Below, in pieces: positions 1 to 8,252 of a DNA stretch of 64,000 nucleotides; position 1 is the stretch's first letter, and each line of letters opens with the position of its first letter. The notes under the pieces are model-generated. The model had not been told where the DNA came from. It saw only the letters and a list, made by a program, of their open reading frames with translations, and made no database searches. The position numbers and the translations under genes are program-made. The DNA is from Stenotrophomonas raiganjensis (SeqCode) (GTDB lineage: Bacteria; Pseudomonadota; Gammaproteobacteria; Xanthomonadales; Xanthomonadaceae). The stretch spans positions 62,001 through 126,000 of the forward strand of contig NZ_JAUTXR010000189.1 of NCBI RefSeq assembly GCF_030658505.1, read 5' to 3'.

Positions 1-970
1 GGTCGCGCGGCAGGCGCGATTCCGGGTACTGCTGGATGTAGCGTTCCAGGCTGGCGCGGGCAAGGTCGCGCTGGCCTTCATCGCGGCGTTCGCGGATCTT
101 TTCCAGCCACTGCCGGCGTGGCAGGCGCGCATCGGCGCTCACTTCCGCCTGCACCGCGTCGGCGCTGAGCCCCGCATCTGCACGCCGCATGACGCCGGGT
201 GCCGATCGGCTGGAGGCGGTGCGCTTCATCGAGGTGCTTTCGATCCGATCCTGCATCAAGGCCTGTTCGGCCTCGGCAGCGTTGGCGATCGGTGCCGAGG
301 CCGTCCTCGCCTTCAGTGCGGTCGCTGGTGCTGGCGCTGGAACCGGAACCGGAACCGGCGCCGAGTACGCGGCCGGAGCGGGCGGCGCAGGGGCAGCGGC
401 GGGTGCGGGCGGTGGCAATGCCTCGAACGCGGTGTCGGCGGCGGCATCGGCGGCCATCGATCGTGCGGCCTGTACCGGCGCTTCGACCGGGGCCGGCTTG
501 CGTGCACGGGCGATGGTGGGCGCGGGGGCATCGGCGCGCGGCGCCGCTGCGGCCATCGGGGCCGGCAGGGGCGCAGCCGGTGCGACGGCAGGTTCCGCCG
601 CTGCAACGTCGCTGTGCACGTCCGGGCCTTCAGTGGTGGCGGTAGAGGCATCGGCGGCGGGCGGTGCCGATGCAACAGCGGCTTCCCCCGCAGGCATGGG
701 GGGCGGCTCCGGTCGCAGCTGCCAGGCGATGCCGATGGCGAACACCATCGAGGCGGCGATGCCGAACACCGCCGGCCAGCGCGGGCGCGCGCGCTTTGTG
801 CGTGGCGCGTCCGGCGAGGCAACGGCACTGGCAGCCGGGCCGTCCACCGCGGCGCGTGCCGCGGCCAGGATGGCGGCGTCCAGCGCGGGGGGAGGGGCCT
901 GTTCGGCGCGCCGGCCGAGCAGGCGGGCCAGCTCGCGTTCTTCCGGCGTCAGCGGTTCGTCTCGGTTCAT
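1..970 (-). CDS. Single-pass membrane protein next to ECF sigma factor (putative anti-sigma factor), 3' end cut by window
   Basis: The frame runs from an ATG at 970 to the window edge without a stop, giving 323 visible residues. Its ATG overlaps the sigma-factor stop (ATGA), so the two are probably translationally coupled. The N-terminus is an acidic, helical stretch (MNRDEPLTPEERELARLLGR). One membrane segment follows at about residues 65-85 (WPAVFGIAASMVFAIGIAWQ), then a long Ala/Pro-rich linker and a charged C-terminal part with the helical stretch RRQWLEKIRERRDEGQ near the edge. Position after an ECF sigma gene, a short cytoplasmic N-terminus and one membrane helix suggest an anti-sigma factor with a periplasmic sensor tail. 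I see no recognisable zinc anti-sigma motif, so the role is inferred from context. Confidence 0.75.
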   Translation of the reverse strand, partial: MNRDEPLTPEERELARLLGRRAEQAPPPALDAAILAAARAAVDGPAASAVASPDAPRTKRARPRWPAVFGIAASMVFAIGIAWQLRPEPPPMPAGEAAVASAPPAADASTATTEGPDVHSDVAAAEPAVAPAAPLPAPMAAAAPRADAPAPTIARARKPAPVEAPVQAARSMAADAAADTAFEALPPPAPAAAPAPPAPAAYSAPVPVPVPAPAPATALKARTASAPIANAAEAEQALMQDRIESTSMKRTASSRSAPGVMRRADAGLSADAVQAEVSADARLPRRQWLEKIRERRDEGQRDLARASLERYIQQYPESRLPRD

Positions 971-1590
971 GCGTTCAATCCCGCACGCAGCTTGTCCATC
1001 GCATAGCGCAGCCGCGATTTCACGGTTTCCCGGCCCACGCCGGTGATCTGGCCGATTTCCTCCAGGCTCAGTTCCTGATCCAGCCGCAACTGCAGCACTT
1101 CGCGCTGCTCCGGCGGCAGTTGCTCCATCGCCAGCTGGATGCGGCGACGTTGTTCGAATTCGGAAAGCTCGGCTTCCGGGGTCTGGCCATCCTCGATCGC
1201 GGCCAGGCGCAGGTCGGCATCGGCCGGTGCGGCTGGGCGATGGCGAGCGGCACGCCAATGGTCGTTCAGCCGGTTGTGGGCGATGCGGAACAGCCAGGTG
1301 CTGAACGCTGCCTCGGGCTGCCACCCTGCACGGGCGCTGATCACCCGCTGCCAGACATCCTGGAAGATCTCCTCGGCCAGCGCGTTGTCGCGCAGTTGCC
1401 GCAACAGGAACCCGAACAGGCGCTTGCGGTGGCGCCCATACAGGCTTTCGAACGCACGCAGGTCGCCACCGGCCCAGGCCAGCATCAAGGCTTCATCGGT
1501 TGGCAGTGCGCTGGCTTCCACGGCATACAGGGTAAGGCCTGCAGGCGATGGCGCATAGCCGGTGGCAGGGGCGGGCAGGGCGAGGTTCAT
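967..1590 (-). CDS. ECF-type RNA polymerase sigma factor
   Basis: A sigma-70 family factor of 207 aa with only regions 2 and 4. Region 2 includes FESLYGRHRKRLFGFLLRQL and AEEIFQDVWQRV. Region 4 includes LPPEQREVLQLRLDQELSLE and the helix-turn-helix GVGRETVKSRLRYAMDKLR. The ATG at 1590 (MNLALPAPATG) is chosen because the frame upstream is Arg-rich and unlike the family; an ATG at 1659 is also open. It is followed, with a 4-base overlap, by a single-pass membrane protein that may be its anti-sigma factor. It is divergent from a GGDEF-EAL gene, so the roughly 190-bp gap probably holds promoters for both. The regulon cannot be told from the sequence. Confidence 0.9.
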   Translation of the reverse strand: MNLALPAPATGYAPSPAGLTLYAVEASALPTDEALMLAWAGGDLRAFESLYGRHRKRLFGFLLRQLRDNALAEEIFQDVWQRVISARAGWQPEAAFSTWLFRIAHNRLNDHWRAARHRPAAPADADLRLAAIEDGQTPEAELSEFEQRRRIQLAMEQLPPEQREVLQLRLDQELSLEEIGQITGVGRETVKSRLRYAMDKLRAGLNA

Positions 1591-1777
1591 GGCTCGGAAG
1601 GGGCTGCGGACAGGAGGAAAAACGCACGGGCGCACGAATCGGGGTTTACGGGCTTCCATTGCCCCCCGGGTGGCGCGCTATGCTCGACGGCTCAGGGGAG
1701 GCGACGCGCAGACGGCGCCAAGAGATTGTCATTTGTCCACGCATGCTGAACCGGCGGAAGAGCCACCACACGAGGCC

Positions 1778-4576
1778 GTGCTGAGCACGGCGCTGGTGCG
1801 CGCGTTGCATGCGCTGCTGCCGGAATCGGCCGTTGTGCGCGTTGGTTGGGACGACCCTCAGCTGGGCCGCGGCGAGGGCGGCTGGCCGTCGCCGGCGGTT
1901 GCCGGCCACGGCGCCGCAGGACCTGGAATCGGCGAGGGTCGGCACGGCTGGGAGTATGACGGTGCGCGGCTGCTGCTGTCGGTGGCCGGTGCCACGCCCT
2001 CGCCAGCCTGGTGGGGACTGGCCCGGCAGGCGATGGAGCTGGCCCTGCAGCGCGGCCGCCAGGCCGGGCAGATCAAGGCACTGGAAGAAGCCGAGCGACT
2101 GCAGCAGGCGCTGTTCCAGATCGCCGATCTGGCAGGGGCCGACCTGGAGATGGGCGAGATGCTGCGCCACGTGCACGGCGTGCTGGGCACGCTGATGTAT
2201 GCAGAGAACTGCTACATCGTCGAATACGACGATGTACGTGACCAGATCCGCTTCCTGTACTTCGCCGACCAGGTGGACGATTTCGTCGCCGACCCGTCAC
2301 AGAGCCACGCCGCCAGTGAGATGCCGCGCAGCCTGACCGTGGCGCTGCTGCGCCACGGCCGCCCCCTCAGCGGCCCCTCGCGCGAGCTGTTGGCGCGGGT
2401 GGTCGAGCAGGAGCACGATCCGCAGCGTGGACCGGAAAGCCTGGACTGGCTGGGCGTGCCGATGCTGCGCGATGGCCGGGTCTGTGGTGCCATCGTAGTG
2501 CAGAGCTATGAGCAGGCTGCGCGCTATGGCGAGGCCGAGCGTGCCCTGCTCGGCTTCGTTGCCCAGCACGTGCAGACCGCGATGGACCGGCGCCAGGCGC
2601 AGGTGCGGCTGGAACAGCAGGTGGAACGGCGTACGCAGGAACTGCAGCGCGCCAACCACAGCCTGCAGGACGAAGTGGCCGAGCGGCGCCGCGCCGAACA
2701 GCTGCAGACCGCGCTCTACAACATCGCCGAGATGGCGATGTCGGCCGACAGCCTGGCCCAGTTCTACGGGCAGGTGCATGGCGTGGTCGGGCGCCTGCTG
2801 GACGCGCGCAACTTCTACATCGCGCTGGTCAACGCGGCCGGCAATGGCCTGGAGTTCGTCTATTCGGTGGACGAGCACAATGCCAGCCGCTCGCCGCGGC
2901 CGTTCAGCCGTGGCCTGACCGAATACGTGGTGCGCAACCGGCGCCCGCTGCTGGCCTCGCGTGCGCAGATCGATGCGCTGCTGGCCAGCGGCGAGGTGCG
3001 CGAATCCGGCACGCGCTCGCATTGCTGGCTGGGCGTGCCGCTGCTGCGCGACGACGAAGTGGTCGGCGCGATCGTGGTACAGAGCTACAGCGAGAACAAC
3101 ATTTTCAGCGTGCACGACCAGCGCCTGTTGACCTTCGTTGCACAGAACATCGGCACGGGCCTGGCCCGCCAGCGTGACCAGCAGCGGCTGCGGTCGGCGC
3201 ATGCGGAACTGGAAAAGCGCGTGGAGGAGCGCACGCGCGAGCTGGCCGAAGTCAACGAGAAGCTGCTTGGCCAGATCGGCGAGCGCCTGCGTGCCGAACA
3301 GCGCCTGACCCACCAGGCCATGCACGATGCGCTGACCGGCCTGCCCAACCGCCTGCACCTGCTGGACCGCCTGCAGGATGCGCTGGCATTGGCCAAGCGC
3401 GAGGGCGGGCCGGTGTTCGCCGTACTGTTCCTCGACCTGGATCGCTTCAAGCTGGTCAATGACAGCATTGGCCATGCCGCCGGCGACCGCATGCTGGTGG
3501 AAGTGGCAAAGCGGATCGTCTCGATGGCCGGTACCGACGATGTGGTGGCACGGCTCGGTGGTGATGAGTTCGCCGTGCTGCTGCAGTGCCCGCAGGGCCT
3601 GGCGCAGGCCCTGGATTTCGGCCAGCGCCTGCTGCTGGCCCTGCAGGAGTCGATGTGGATTGCAGGGCGTGAGCTGTTTCCTTCCGGCAGTCTGGGTATC
3701 GCCCTGTGGAACCCGCGCTACCGCACCGGTGAGGAGCTGCTGCGCGACGCGGATGCCGCGATGTACCGGGCCAAGGCGCAGGGGCATGATCGCTGCGCGA
3801 TCTTCGACGAGGACATGCGCGAGCAGGCCATGCGCAGCCTCGACCTGGAAGCCGACCTGCGCCGTGCGATCAACAACCGTGATTTCGTGCCGTTCTACCA
3901 GCCGATCGTGCGCCTGTCCGATGGCGAGGTGGTCGGCCACGAGGCGCTGTTGCGGTGGCAGCACGAGCGCCGTGGCCTGCTGCTGCCGGGGGCATTCCTG
4001 GAACTTGGCGAGGAAAGCGGCCTGATCGAGCAGGTCGACTGGCTGATCTACGAGCAGGTCATTGCCGGCCTGGCCGAAGGCGGCCACAGCTATGTCTCGG
4101 TGAATGTGTCACCGCGTCATTTCCGCTCCGCGGAGTTCAGTGGTCGCCTGTTCGGCCTGCTGGACGGGTACGGTGCCGATCCGCAGCGGTTGCGCCTGGA
4201 AATAACCGAAGTGGCGCTGCTGGATGACGGCCCGCATACGCTGCGCATCCTGCAGGGCCTGCGCGAGCGTGGCATCCAGGTGCAGCTGGATGACTTCGGT
4301 ACTGGTTTCTCGGCGCTGTCCTATCTGCACCGCTTCCCGATCAGTACGCTGAAGATCGATCAGAGTTTCATCGCCGGGCTGCATGGCCCGGAAATGCAGA
4401 GCACGCGGGCGCTGGTCGAAGGCGTGCTGTCGCTGGCACGCACGCTGGGCATCGAAACCATCGGCGAAGGCATCGAAACCGAGGCGCAGCAGCAGACGCT
4501 GCGCGAACTCGGCTGCGATTACGGCCAGGGCTACCTGCTGGGGCGGCCGGCGCCGTGGGGCTGCGCGGTGGTCTGA
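1778..4576 (+). CDS. GAF-GAF-GGDEF-EAL c-di-GMP turnover protein
   Basis: A soluble sensor and signalling protein of about 932 aa. Two GAF domains (about residues 110-270 and 312-466) are each followed by a coiled coil (RLEQQVERRTQELQRANHSL; LEKRVEERTRELAEVNEKLL). Then come a GGDEF domain (about 511-675) and an EAL domain (about 690-932). Both catalytic signatures are intact: RLGGDEF at 592-598 and HEALLRW with EAL at 722-724, plus DDFGTGFSALSYL in the EAL domain. It could therefore both make and break c-di-GMP. There is no in-frame ATG near the natural N-terminus. The GTG at 1778 is the best start; upstream the frame is low-complexity and antisense to the sigma promoter region. The GAF ligand is unknown. 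Confidence 0.88.
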   Translation: MLSTALVRALHALLPESAVVRVGWDDPQLGRGEGGWPSPAVAGHGAAGPGIGEGRHGWEYDGARLLLSVAGATPSPAWWGLARQAMELALQRGRQAGQIKALEEAERLQQALFQIADLAGADLEMGEMLRHVHGVLGTLMYAENCYIVEYDDVRDQIRFLYFADQVDDFVADPSQSHAASEMPRSLTVALLRHGRPLSGPSRELLARVVEQEHDPQRGPESLDWLGVPMLRDGRVCGAIVVQSYEQAARYGEAERALLGFVAQHVQTAMDRRQAQVRLEQQVERRTQELQRANHSLQDEVAERRRAEQLQTALYNIAEMAMSADSLAQFYGQVHGVVGRLLDARNFYIALVNAAGNGLEFVYSVDEHNASRSPRPFSRGLTEYVVRNRRPLLASRAQIDALLASGEVRESGTRSHCWLGVPLLRDDEVVGAIVVQSYSENNIFSVHDQRLLTFVAQNIGTGLARQRDQQRLRSAHAELEKRVEERTRELAEVNEKLLGQIGERLRAEQRLTHQAMHDALTGLPNRLHLLDRLQDALALAKREGGPVFAVLFLDLDRFKLVNDSIGHAAGDRMLVEVAKRIVSMAGTDDVVARLGGDEFAVLLQCPQGLAQALDFGQRLLLALQESMWIAGRELFPSGSLGIALWNPRYRTGEELLRDADAAMYRAKAQGHDRCAIFDEDMREQAMRSLDLEADLRRAINNRDFVPFYQPIVRLSDGEVVGHEALLRWQHERRGLLLPGAFLELGEESGLIEQVDWLIYEQVIAGLAEGGHSYVSVNVSPRHFRSAEFSGRLFGLLDGYGADPQRLRLEITEVALLDDGPHTLRILQGLRERGIQVQLDDFGTGFSALSYLHRFPISTLKIDQSFIAGLHGPEMQSTRALVEGVLSLARTLGIETIGEGIETEAQQQTLRELGCDYGQGYLLGRPAPWGCAVV

Positions 4577-4595
4577 ACCGCCGCGCAGGAAGGCA

Positions 4596-5189
4596 TCAGC
4601 GCAGGGCGGCGCGGCGCTTCTCGTCGATCCACTTCGAAGCCTGCGCCGGCTGGTAGTTCTTCATCCACTCCAGCATCGCTTCGATGTCCGAGCCGTACCA
4701 GAGGTCCTGGCGCTGGTCGGGGTGCAGGAAGCGCTCTTCCACCATGCGGTCGATCATGCCGATCAGTGGCGCGTAGAAGCCGTCCACGTCGAGGAAGGCG
4801 CACGGCTTGTTGCCGATGCCCAGCTGGCGCCAGGTCAGCATCTCGAAGATCTCTTCCATGGTGCCGAAGCCGCCGGGCAGGGCGACGAAGCCATCGGCCA
4901 GGTCGAACATGCGCGACTTGCGCTCGTGCATCGAACCGACGATTTCCAGTTCGGTCAGGCCGCGATGGGCCACTTCCCAGTCCGCCAGCTGGCGCGGGAT
5001 CACGCCGGTCACCTCACCGCCGGCGGCGAGCACGGCGTTGGCCACGGTTCCCATCAGGCCGACGTTGCCGCCGCCGTATACCAGGCGCAGGCCGTCGCGG
5101 GCGATGCGGTCACCCAGGGCAATGGCACGTTCGGTATAGGCCGGCTTGCTGCCAGCGTTGGAACCACAGTACACACAGATCGATTTCAT
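4596..5189 (-). CDS. LOG-family nucleoside 5'-monophosphate phosphoribohydrolase (TIGR00730)
   Basis: A 197-aa protein of the LOG/YvdD family, which cleaves nucleoside 5'-monophosphates, including cytokinin ribotides, to free base and ribose 5-phosphate. It begins MKSICVYCGSNAG. It carries the family signature: basic HERKSR around residues 88-93 and PGGFGTMEE at 105-113, the ribose-phosphate binding and catalytic region. The ATG at 5189 fits the family N-terminus. It converges with the upstream GGDEF-EAL gene, with a 19-bp gap. Its 5' side faces a SMAG hairpin pair. Family assignment is firm; whether the substrate is cytokinin-like or another nucleotide is not decided by sequence. Confidence 0.93.
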   Translation of the reverse strand: MKSICVYCGSNAGSKPAYTERAIALGDRIARDGLRLVYGGGNVGLMGTVANAVLAAGGEVTGVIPRQLADWEVAHRGLTELEIVGSMHERKSRMFDLADGFVALPGGFGTMEEIFEMLTWRQLGIGNKPCAFLDVDGFYAPLIGMIDRMVEERFLHPDQRQDLWYGSDIEAMLEWMKNYQPAQASKWIDEKRRAALR

Positions 5190-5282
5190 GGATCTTCCTG
5201 TCTCTTGGCCGGAAACGAAAACGCCCCGTCGCCAACCGCAGGGCGGTCGGGGACGGGGTGTCCCTGGATTATGAGCCCTTCT

Positions 5283-5357
5283 GTAGAGCCGAGCCATGCT
5301 CGGCTGCTCTTCGTTCAGATCGCGGCAAAGGCCGAGTCGAGCATGGCTCGACTCTAC
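5283..5357. repeat. SMAG (GTAG REP) inverted dimer
   Basis: Two hairpins face each other. GTAG at 5283-5286 precedes AGCCGAGC/GCTCGGCT (5287-5294, 5298-5305). A second hairpin AGTCGAGC/GCTCGACT (5335-5342, 5346-5353) ends in CTAC at 5354-5357. The GTAG start and 8-bp stem match the SMAG repeats of S. maltophilia. It lies between two minus-strand genes. Confidence 0.9.
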
Positions 5358-5372
5358 AAACGCCAAGCAGGC

Positions 5373-6869
5373 TTACGCTGCCGCGGCCTGCTCGCGGCGC
5401 GGGCCTTCACGCAGGGCGCGGCCGACCATGCCCACCAGCAGGTCCAGCTCTTCGCTGTCCATGCCGAAGTGCGGGGTGAAGCGCAGCGAGTTCTCGCCAC
5501 CGTGGATCACGTTGATGCCGTGCTGGCGCAGCCATTCCTCGGTGGAGTTGGCGCCGTAGCACTTGAACTGCGGGGCCAGCTCGCAGGAGAACAGCAGGCC
5601 CGTGCCCTGCACCTTGGTGATCAGCCCACCCAGCTCGTTCTTGAGCTGTTCCAGCTTGCGCACGGCCTCGGCGCCGCGCTCGGCGATGTTGGCGCGCACC
5701 TGCGGGGTCAGCTGGGCCAGGGTGGCACAGGCCACGTCCAGCGCACGCGGATTGCTGGTCATGGTGTTGCCGTAGATGCCCTTGCGGTACAGCTGTGCGG
5801 CATGCTCGGTCACCGCCAGCACCGACAGCGGGTACTGCGCAGCGTTGAGTGCCTTGGAGTAGGTCTCCATGTCCGGCGGGTCCAGCCCTTCGAAGCCCGG
5901 GTAGTCGACCATCGACAGTACGCCATGCGCGCGCAGGCCGGCCTGGATCGAGTCCAGCAGCAGCAGGCTGCCGTGGGCACGGGTCAGCTCGCGGGCAGCG
6001 GCATAGAACGACGGTGGCACCGAACGCCCCGGATCGCCTTCGCCCATCACCGGTTCCAGGAACACCGCCTCGATGAACCACTGGTTGCGTGCGGCGTCCT
6101 CGAACACCTTGCGCAGGCCGGCCTCGTCATACGGCGCCACGGTGATCACCGAATCCTCGCCGCGGTAGCTGGCCAGGTGCTGCATGTAGCTCTTGCGGCT
6201 GGAATCGGAGTACAGCGCCGGGCGGTCGGTACGGCCATGGAAACTGCCCTTGACCACCACGCGCTTGATCGCAGCGCCGGCGTGGCGCGCGCCCGGGTCG
6301 GTCTGCAGCTTGGCGTTGACGTCGGCGATGCGCGCCGCCAGGCCAACGGCTTCGGAGCCGGAATTCAGGCACATGAAACGGGCGAACGGACAGCCGCCAC
6401 GGCGGTGGCCGATCTCGGCGCGCAGGGCGGTGACGAAGCGCTGCTGCGACAGGCTGGGGGTCATGATGTTGGCCATCACCTGCGGGCGCGCCATCGCTTC
6501 CAGCACGGCGTCCGGGGTGTGCCCGAAGCCGAGCATGCCGTAGCCGCCAGCGTCGTACAGCACGGCACCCTTCAGGGTGACGACCCACGGGCCGCGCGCG
6601 GCGAGCGCCACGTACGGGGTCACCGCATCATCGGCGTAGAAATTGACGAAACCGTCCTGCATCGCATCGATCTGCGCCTGTTCATCCTGCGCCAGCAGCG
6701 GTCCCAGGTCGGCCTGCACGCGCGCGAATTCCTCGGCGGCGGCGTCCACCGCGGCAATCAGCTGCGGGTGGTGGGCGGACAGGGCGGTCAGGGTGGCGTC
6801 GTCCAGGCCGGAGGTGAGGCGGCGGCCAGGCTGGTTGCGCAGGGGGGCGAGGCGTTCGATGAAGCTCAT
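5373..6869 (-). CDS. Class-III PLP-dependent aminotransferase
   Basis: A 498-aa fold-type I aminotransferase of the ornithine/acetylornithine/lysine group. The ATG at 6869 has a good ribosome site (GGAGA, 7 nt upstream). It shows the cofactor-binding NSGSEAVGLAARIADVNAK region, the KGSFHGRTDRPALYSD segment, and the Schiff-base lysine in ETYSKALNAAQYPLSV. The usual DEVQ(T/S)G motif reads DSIQAGLR here, so the Glu of the canonical motif is Ser. An N-terminal extension of about 90 residues precedes the core. The substrate is not assignable. It is divergent from queA, and a SMAG pair lies beyond its 3' end. Confidence 0.85.
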   Translation of the reverse strand: MSFIERLAPLRNQPGRRLTSGLDDATLTALSAHHPQLIAAVDAAAEEFARVQADLGPLLAQDEQAQIDAMQDGFVNFYADDAVTPYVALAARGPWVVTLKGAVLYDAGGYGMLGFGHTPDAVLEAMARPQVMANIMTPSLSQQRFVTALRAEIGHRRGGCPFARFMCLNSGSEAVGLAARIADVNAKLQTDPGARHAGAAIKRVVVKGSFHGRTDRPALYSDSSRKSYMQHLASYRGEDSVITVAPYDEAGLRKVFEDAARNQWFIEAVFLEPVMGEGDPGRSVPPSFYAAARELTRAHGSLLLLDSIQAGLRAHGVLSMVDYPGFEGLDPPDMETYSKALNAAQYPLSVLAVTEHAAQLYRKGIYGNTMTSNPRALDVACATLAQLTPQVRANIAERGAEAVRKLEQLKNELGGLITKVQGTGLLFSCELAPQFKCYGANSTEEWLRQHGINVIHGGENSLRFTPHFGMDSEELDLLVGMVGRALREGPRREQAAAA

Positions 6870-7075
6870 TGCAGATCTCCTGAAACAATGGGTCGCACGG
6901 GTCTTCAAAAGCAAAACGCGCGTCATCACGCGCGCTTGGGGCAGGCTCGTGCAGCGGACTTCCGGTTCGATGCTAGCACTTGTTTTTTTGCGCGATAACC
7001 CCGCAGAAGACTGCTGCATAGCAGCATTTTGCGCGACGTTCGCCGCGAAGCGCGCCGGCTCGCAGACGCTGGACG

Positions 7076-7081
7076 TACAAT
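7076..7081 (+). promoter_or_regulatory. Putative -10 element for queA
   Basis: TACAAT predicts a start of transcription near 7088. This overlaps the ATG at 7080 and so argues against that ATG as the queA start. No good -35 hexamer is visible at the usual distance. Confidence 0.5.
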
Positions 7082-7115
7082 GCGCGCCATTGTCGACCTG
7101 TTGCCGCCCACTGCC

Positions 7116-8147
7116 TTGAAGAAGTCCGATTTCCACTACGACCTGCCGGCTGAACTGATCGCGCAGGCTCCCCTGGCCGAACGCTCCGCCAGCCGCCTGC
7201 TGCTGGTGCCGCCGGCACCTGCCGCATTCACCGACCTGCAGGTGCGTGACCTGCCGTCGCTGCTGCAGCCGGGCGACCTGCTGGTATTCAACGATACCCG
7301 GGTGATCCCGGCGCGCCTGTTCGGGCAGAAGGCCAGCGGTGGCCGCGTGGAGATCCTGATCGAGCGCCTGCTCGGCAGCCAGCAGGCCCGGGCGCAGGTC
7401 GGCGCCAGCAAGTCGCCGAAGGCCGGCAGTCGCATCGCCCTGGACGCCGGTGGCGAAGCCGAGGTGCTGGGCCGCGACGGCGAGTTCTACGTGCTGCAGT
7501 TCCATGTGCCGGAGCCGCTGGAGCAGTGGCTGCTGCATGCCGGCCGCCTGCCGCTGCCGCCGTACATCCAGCGCGAACCAGGCGTGGACGACCGCGAGCG
7601 CTACCAGACCGTGTTCGCGCGCGAAGTGGGTGCGGTGGCGGCGCCGACCGCCGGCCTGCATTTCGACGAGCCGCTGCTGGCCGCGCTGAAGGACAAGGGC
7701 GTGGCGTTCGGCCACGTCACCCTGCACGTGGGTGCGGGCACCTTCCAGCCGGTGCGCGCCGATGATCTGAAGGACCACGTGATGCACCGCGAGTGGCTGA
7801 ACGTGGGCGCTGAACTGGTCCAGCAGGTGCGGCGCACGCGCGCCGCCGGCGGCCGCGTGATCGGCGTGGGCACCACCGTGGTGCGTGCGCTGGAAAGCGC
7901 GATGCGCGATGGCGAACTGCTGCCGTTCGCCGGCGAGACCCAGATCTTCATCACCCCGGGCTACCGCATCCGCAGCGTCGACGCGATGGTGACCAACTTC
8001 CACCTGCCGGAAAGCACGCTGCTGATGATGATTTCCGCGTTTGCTGGCAAGGAACGCGTATTCGAGGCCTACCGGCACGCGATCGAGCAGCGCTACCGCT
8101 TCTTCAGCTACGGCGACGCGATGCTGCTGTTCCCGCAGGCGGGGTAG
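7116..8147 (+). CDS. queA: S-adenosylmethionine:tRNA ribosyltransferase-isomerase QueA
   Basis: QueA transfers and isomerises the ribosyl moiety of S-adenosylmethionine onto 7-aminomethyl-7-deazaguanine in tRNA, giving epoxyqueuosine. The protein has the family landmarks: [19 protein letters not shown] at the N-terminus, [49 protein letters not shown], and the C-terminal [21 protein letters not shown] choose TTG at 7116 as start: family members begin at this point, and the ATG at 7080 lies inside a TACAAT -10 element. Starting at 7080 would add 12 residues. tgt, the base-exchange enzyme that precedes it in the pathway, is 1.9 kb downstream on the same strand, with an SDR/LysR pair between them. 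Confidence 0.95.
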   Translation: MKKSDFHYDLPAELIAQAPLAERSASRLLLVPPAPAAFTDLQVRDLPSLLQPGDLLVFNDTRVIPARLFGQKASGGRVEILIERLLGSQQARAQVGASKSPKAGSRIALDAGGEAEVLGRDGEFYVLQFHVPEPLEQWLLHAGRLPLPPYIQREPGVDDRERYQTVFAREVGAVAAPTAGLHFDEPLLAALKDKGVAFGHVTLHVGAGTFQPVRADDLKDHVMHREWLNVGAELVQQVRRTRAAGGRVIGVGTTVVRALESAMRDGELLPFAGETQIFITPGYRIRSVDAMVTNFHLPESTLLMMISAFAGKERVFEAYRHAIEQRYRFFSYGDAMLLFPQAG

Positions 8148-8252
8148 GGCGCCCGCCTCCACTTGTGGTGGGGGCGCTGGGCTGGCCGGGTGGATGCGCG
8201 CCGTTGGTGCGCACGACCAGTGCCCGGGCAGTGGCCGTGCGGTTGATTCCCC

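Noticed and set aside
189..1046. A plus-strand Ala/Gly-rich frame opposite the membrane partner of the sigma factor
   Set aside because: Low-complexity mirror of the Ala/Pro linker; the minus-strand frame has a membrane helix and is coupled to the sigma gene.
2297..4087. A minus-strand open frame of about 596 codons opposite the GGDEF-EAL gene
   Set aside because: Antisense shadow without recognisable motifs.
6870..8162. Upstream extension of the aminotransferase frame to 8162, which would give 929 aa
   Set aside because: The extension runs antisense through all of queA; the real start at 6869 has a ribosome site and a family-like N-terminus.
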